The notes beneath the pieces are model-generated. The model was not told the origin of the DNA, searched no databases, and saw nothing but the letters and a program-made list of their open reading frames with translations. Both the position numbers and the translations under genes were made by a program. Shown in pieces: positions 62,650 to 64,000 of a stretch of DNA of 64,000 nt (the stretch's first letter is position 1; each line of letters starts with the position of its first letter). The stretch is from Lagopus muta (lineage: Eukaryota; Chordata; Aves; Galliformes; Phasianidae). Where the stretch lies: contig NC_064434.1 of assembly GCF_023343835.1 (NCBI RefSeq), positions 8,971,505-9,035,504 of the forward strand. Reading direction: 5' to 3'.

Positions 62650-64000
62650 GGAATTTTCTGAATAATTTGATGAGTTTTTTATCAGAAGAGAGTGCCCATG
62701 TCTGTGGTAGAGCCGTGAGCCTGTCATTTCCTCATCCTGCATCCTGTGCATTTACTTTTCAATAGCATTATCAGGCCTTATTTGAACTTTTTGCAACTTC
62801 CTAATAAAATGTTCTGATTTTGGAAATAGAGAGCGTCTGTTACATCCATGTAAGGTGTCATTTCTCCCTTTTGCAAAATTCCTGCTGATAGAGATTCTAC
62901 TTTCTGATAGATTGATACAGCATAAAAGTTGATATCAGCACAGACATCTGATACCTACTTTAGCATTTGAATTTTTTCTTATCTTTTGAGTTTTGCTTGT
63001 TACTGGCCATGTTACTTCACTTGACCCACCCCAAATTTAGTTTCTCACCTTTCACATTTATAACCCACAAAATAGTAGTTATTTCTTACGGCACCATTAT
63101 CTCTTTGCTCCCATTTTGACAAGCTATTCGTGTTACTCTGCATTAACATAACTTCCTTCAGAAATGTTATCATCCAAGCTCTTCATTATGTTTTACTGGT
63201 GGCTGTTTTTGGATTGAAACCTTTCCTCTTAGGATATGGAACATAGAATACAATCTTAGCCTTCTCGCAGGGAAGCAGACCTTCCTCTGATATCTGTGAT
63301 GTGTTTCTTCTCCTTGTGTAAGATTAACTTGTTTTTGACTTTGTTCTACGACCTGAGAATTAAAATACCAAAATTAACCAAATAAAATACTAAAATTAAC
63401 TCTACCAAATTTTATTTTCTGTGTAGTATCTTGGTGCACTCACAGTCATCACATACTGATGTTAATTGTGACAGTTTGCCTTGTTTTTGTCTTGGCATAC
63501 GCTTTATAGACACTATACATGGAGTATGAAGTGATGCTTAATAATTTGGAAACATCCAAGACCAAACAAGACCATCTAACCTGTTCCCAGACAACATCAG
63601 GGAAGGTGCTGGCTGGCTTTGGCCAAAATCATGCCAGAGAACATAATAAAAAGTTGCAGTTCTGGAACCTTGGACCTGGCCCTGTTTAATGTACCAGCAC
63701 TGAGGCTGCAATGTGAACTGGGAGCTGCAAGTTTAGGCAGTTAAAATGCTTCTTCTGGTTTCATCTTGCTGTTTATAGAATGCATACATGGGAAATATAT
63801 ATGAAATAATCAATAATTATTGCCTCTGATATGATAAACCTAGGGTTATTTCTGTACTGAAAACTGCTGTACTCTTATTTGGGCCATAGCTCAGCTCTGT
63901 GCTGCTTCACTGTGTCTGATTATGAATTTGCTCTTTTTGTGAAAGTTGTCATTAATATTCATGTAACCAGCGTGCTGGATGGGGATCCTTAGGTTTCAGC

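Larger units (their letters stand above)
2150..64000 (+). other. LDAH: LDAH gene, 5' half (promoter-proximal exon to intron 4)
   Basis: Three coding exons at 11688-11841, 31351-31485 and 49056-49225 join in phase into 153 residues that I recognise as lipid droplet-associated hydrolase (human C2orf43). LDAH is an alpha/beta-hydrolase-fold serine hydrolase on the lipid droplet surface, linked to cholesteryl ester and triglyceride turnover; its true substrate is debated. Human LDAH is about 325 residues, so a little under half is here, and the His of the catalytic triad must lie downstream. The first exon is in the CpG island. All four visible introns start with GT, and the three whose 3' ends are visible end with AG. 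The transcript runs off the right edge; I searched 49226-64000 for the next coding segment and did not find it. The 5' limit given is approximate because the start of transcription cannot be read from sequence. Confidence 0.9.
49226..64000 (+). other. LDAH: LDAH intron 4, 5' part (continues past window)
   Basis: More than 14.7 kb of AT-rich DNA follows exon 4. The expected next coding segment (strand after ELQ, with a FLLFPTIERM-like sequence in human) was not found on the + strand, so the intron probably runs past 64000. It holds short CR1 pieces at 49542-49742, 51545-51602, 52417-52580, 52975-53125, 53360-53468 and 56121-56226, an AT-rich duplicated tract at 52800-52882 and a 20-base A run at 62630-62649. 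Between 56300 and 61700 I see nothing assignable. Confidence 0.7.

Noticed and set aside
49226..64000. Search for LDAH exon 5
   Set aside because: I looked for a segment like the human FLLFPTIERM region after an AG in phase 0 and found none. A profile search could still find a diverged exon.
1..64000. tRNA, rRNA, U-snRNA, CRISPR or operon-like arrangements
   Set aside because: No cloverleaf, conserved snRNA start or repeat-spacer array was seen on either strand; the window is ordinary vertebrate gene and intron.

Overview
This is a window of vertebrate nuclear DNA, almost certainly from a galliform bird such as chicken. The evidence is the many CR1 LINE copies with the typical avian 3' tail (repeats of ATTCTRTG), an internally deleted Galluhop-type mariner, an avian ERV solo LTR, and long AT-rich introns. 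It holds no bacterial-style operon, CRISPR array or phage.

The only host gene I can support is the 5' half of LDAH (lipid droplet-associated hydrolase, human C2orf43) on the + strand. A CpG-island promoter lies at about 1.86-2.47 kb. A first exon ends at a good donor at 2253/2254. Exon 2 (11683-11841) carries the start codon that aligns with human. Exon 3 (31351-31485) and exon 4 (49056-49225) follow. All splice phases match (1, 1, 0), and the exons encode 153 residues up to and just past the nucleophile elbow of the alpha/beta hydrolase. The rest of the gene lies beyond 64000; I found no exon 5 in the last 14.8 kb. Introns are about 9.4, 19.5, 17.6 and more than 14.8 kb.

Layout: 1-1860 is upstream flank with a deleted mariner and a CR1 nested inside another CR1. 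1860-2470 is the CpG island. The rest is intron, with roughly twenty CR1 fragments, mostly in the sense orientation. There is also an old antisense CR1 interrupted by a sense CR1 (9.5-10.8 kb), a solo LTR with an exact 5-bp target duplication (22.65-23.18 kb), simple repeats, and several unannotated stretches that look like conserved non-coding DNA.

The points most worth checking are an in-frame upstream ATG in exon 1 that could lengthen the LDAH N-terminus, an Ala-His-Ser-Ile-Gly nucleophile elbow where mammals have Gly first, and an inverted CR1 pair flanking the frame-neutral exon 3. I saw no convincing new biological system; most long open frames here are CR1 remnants or chance frames.
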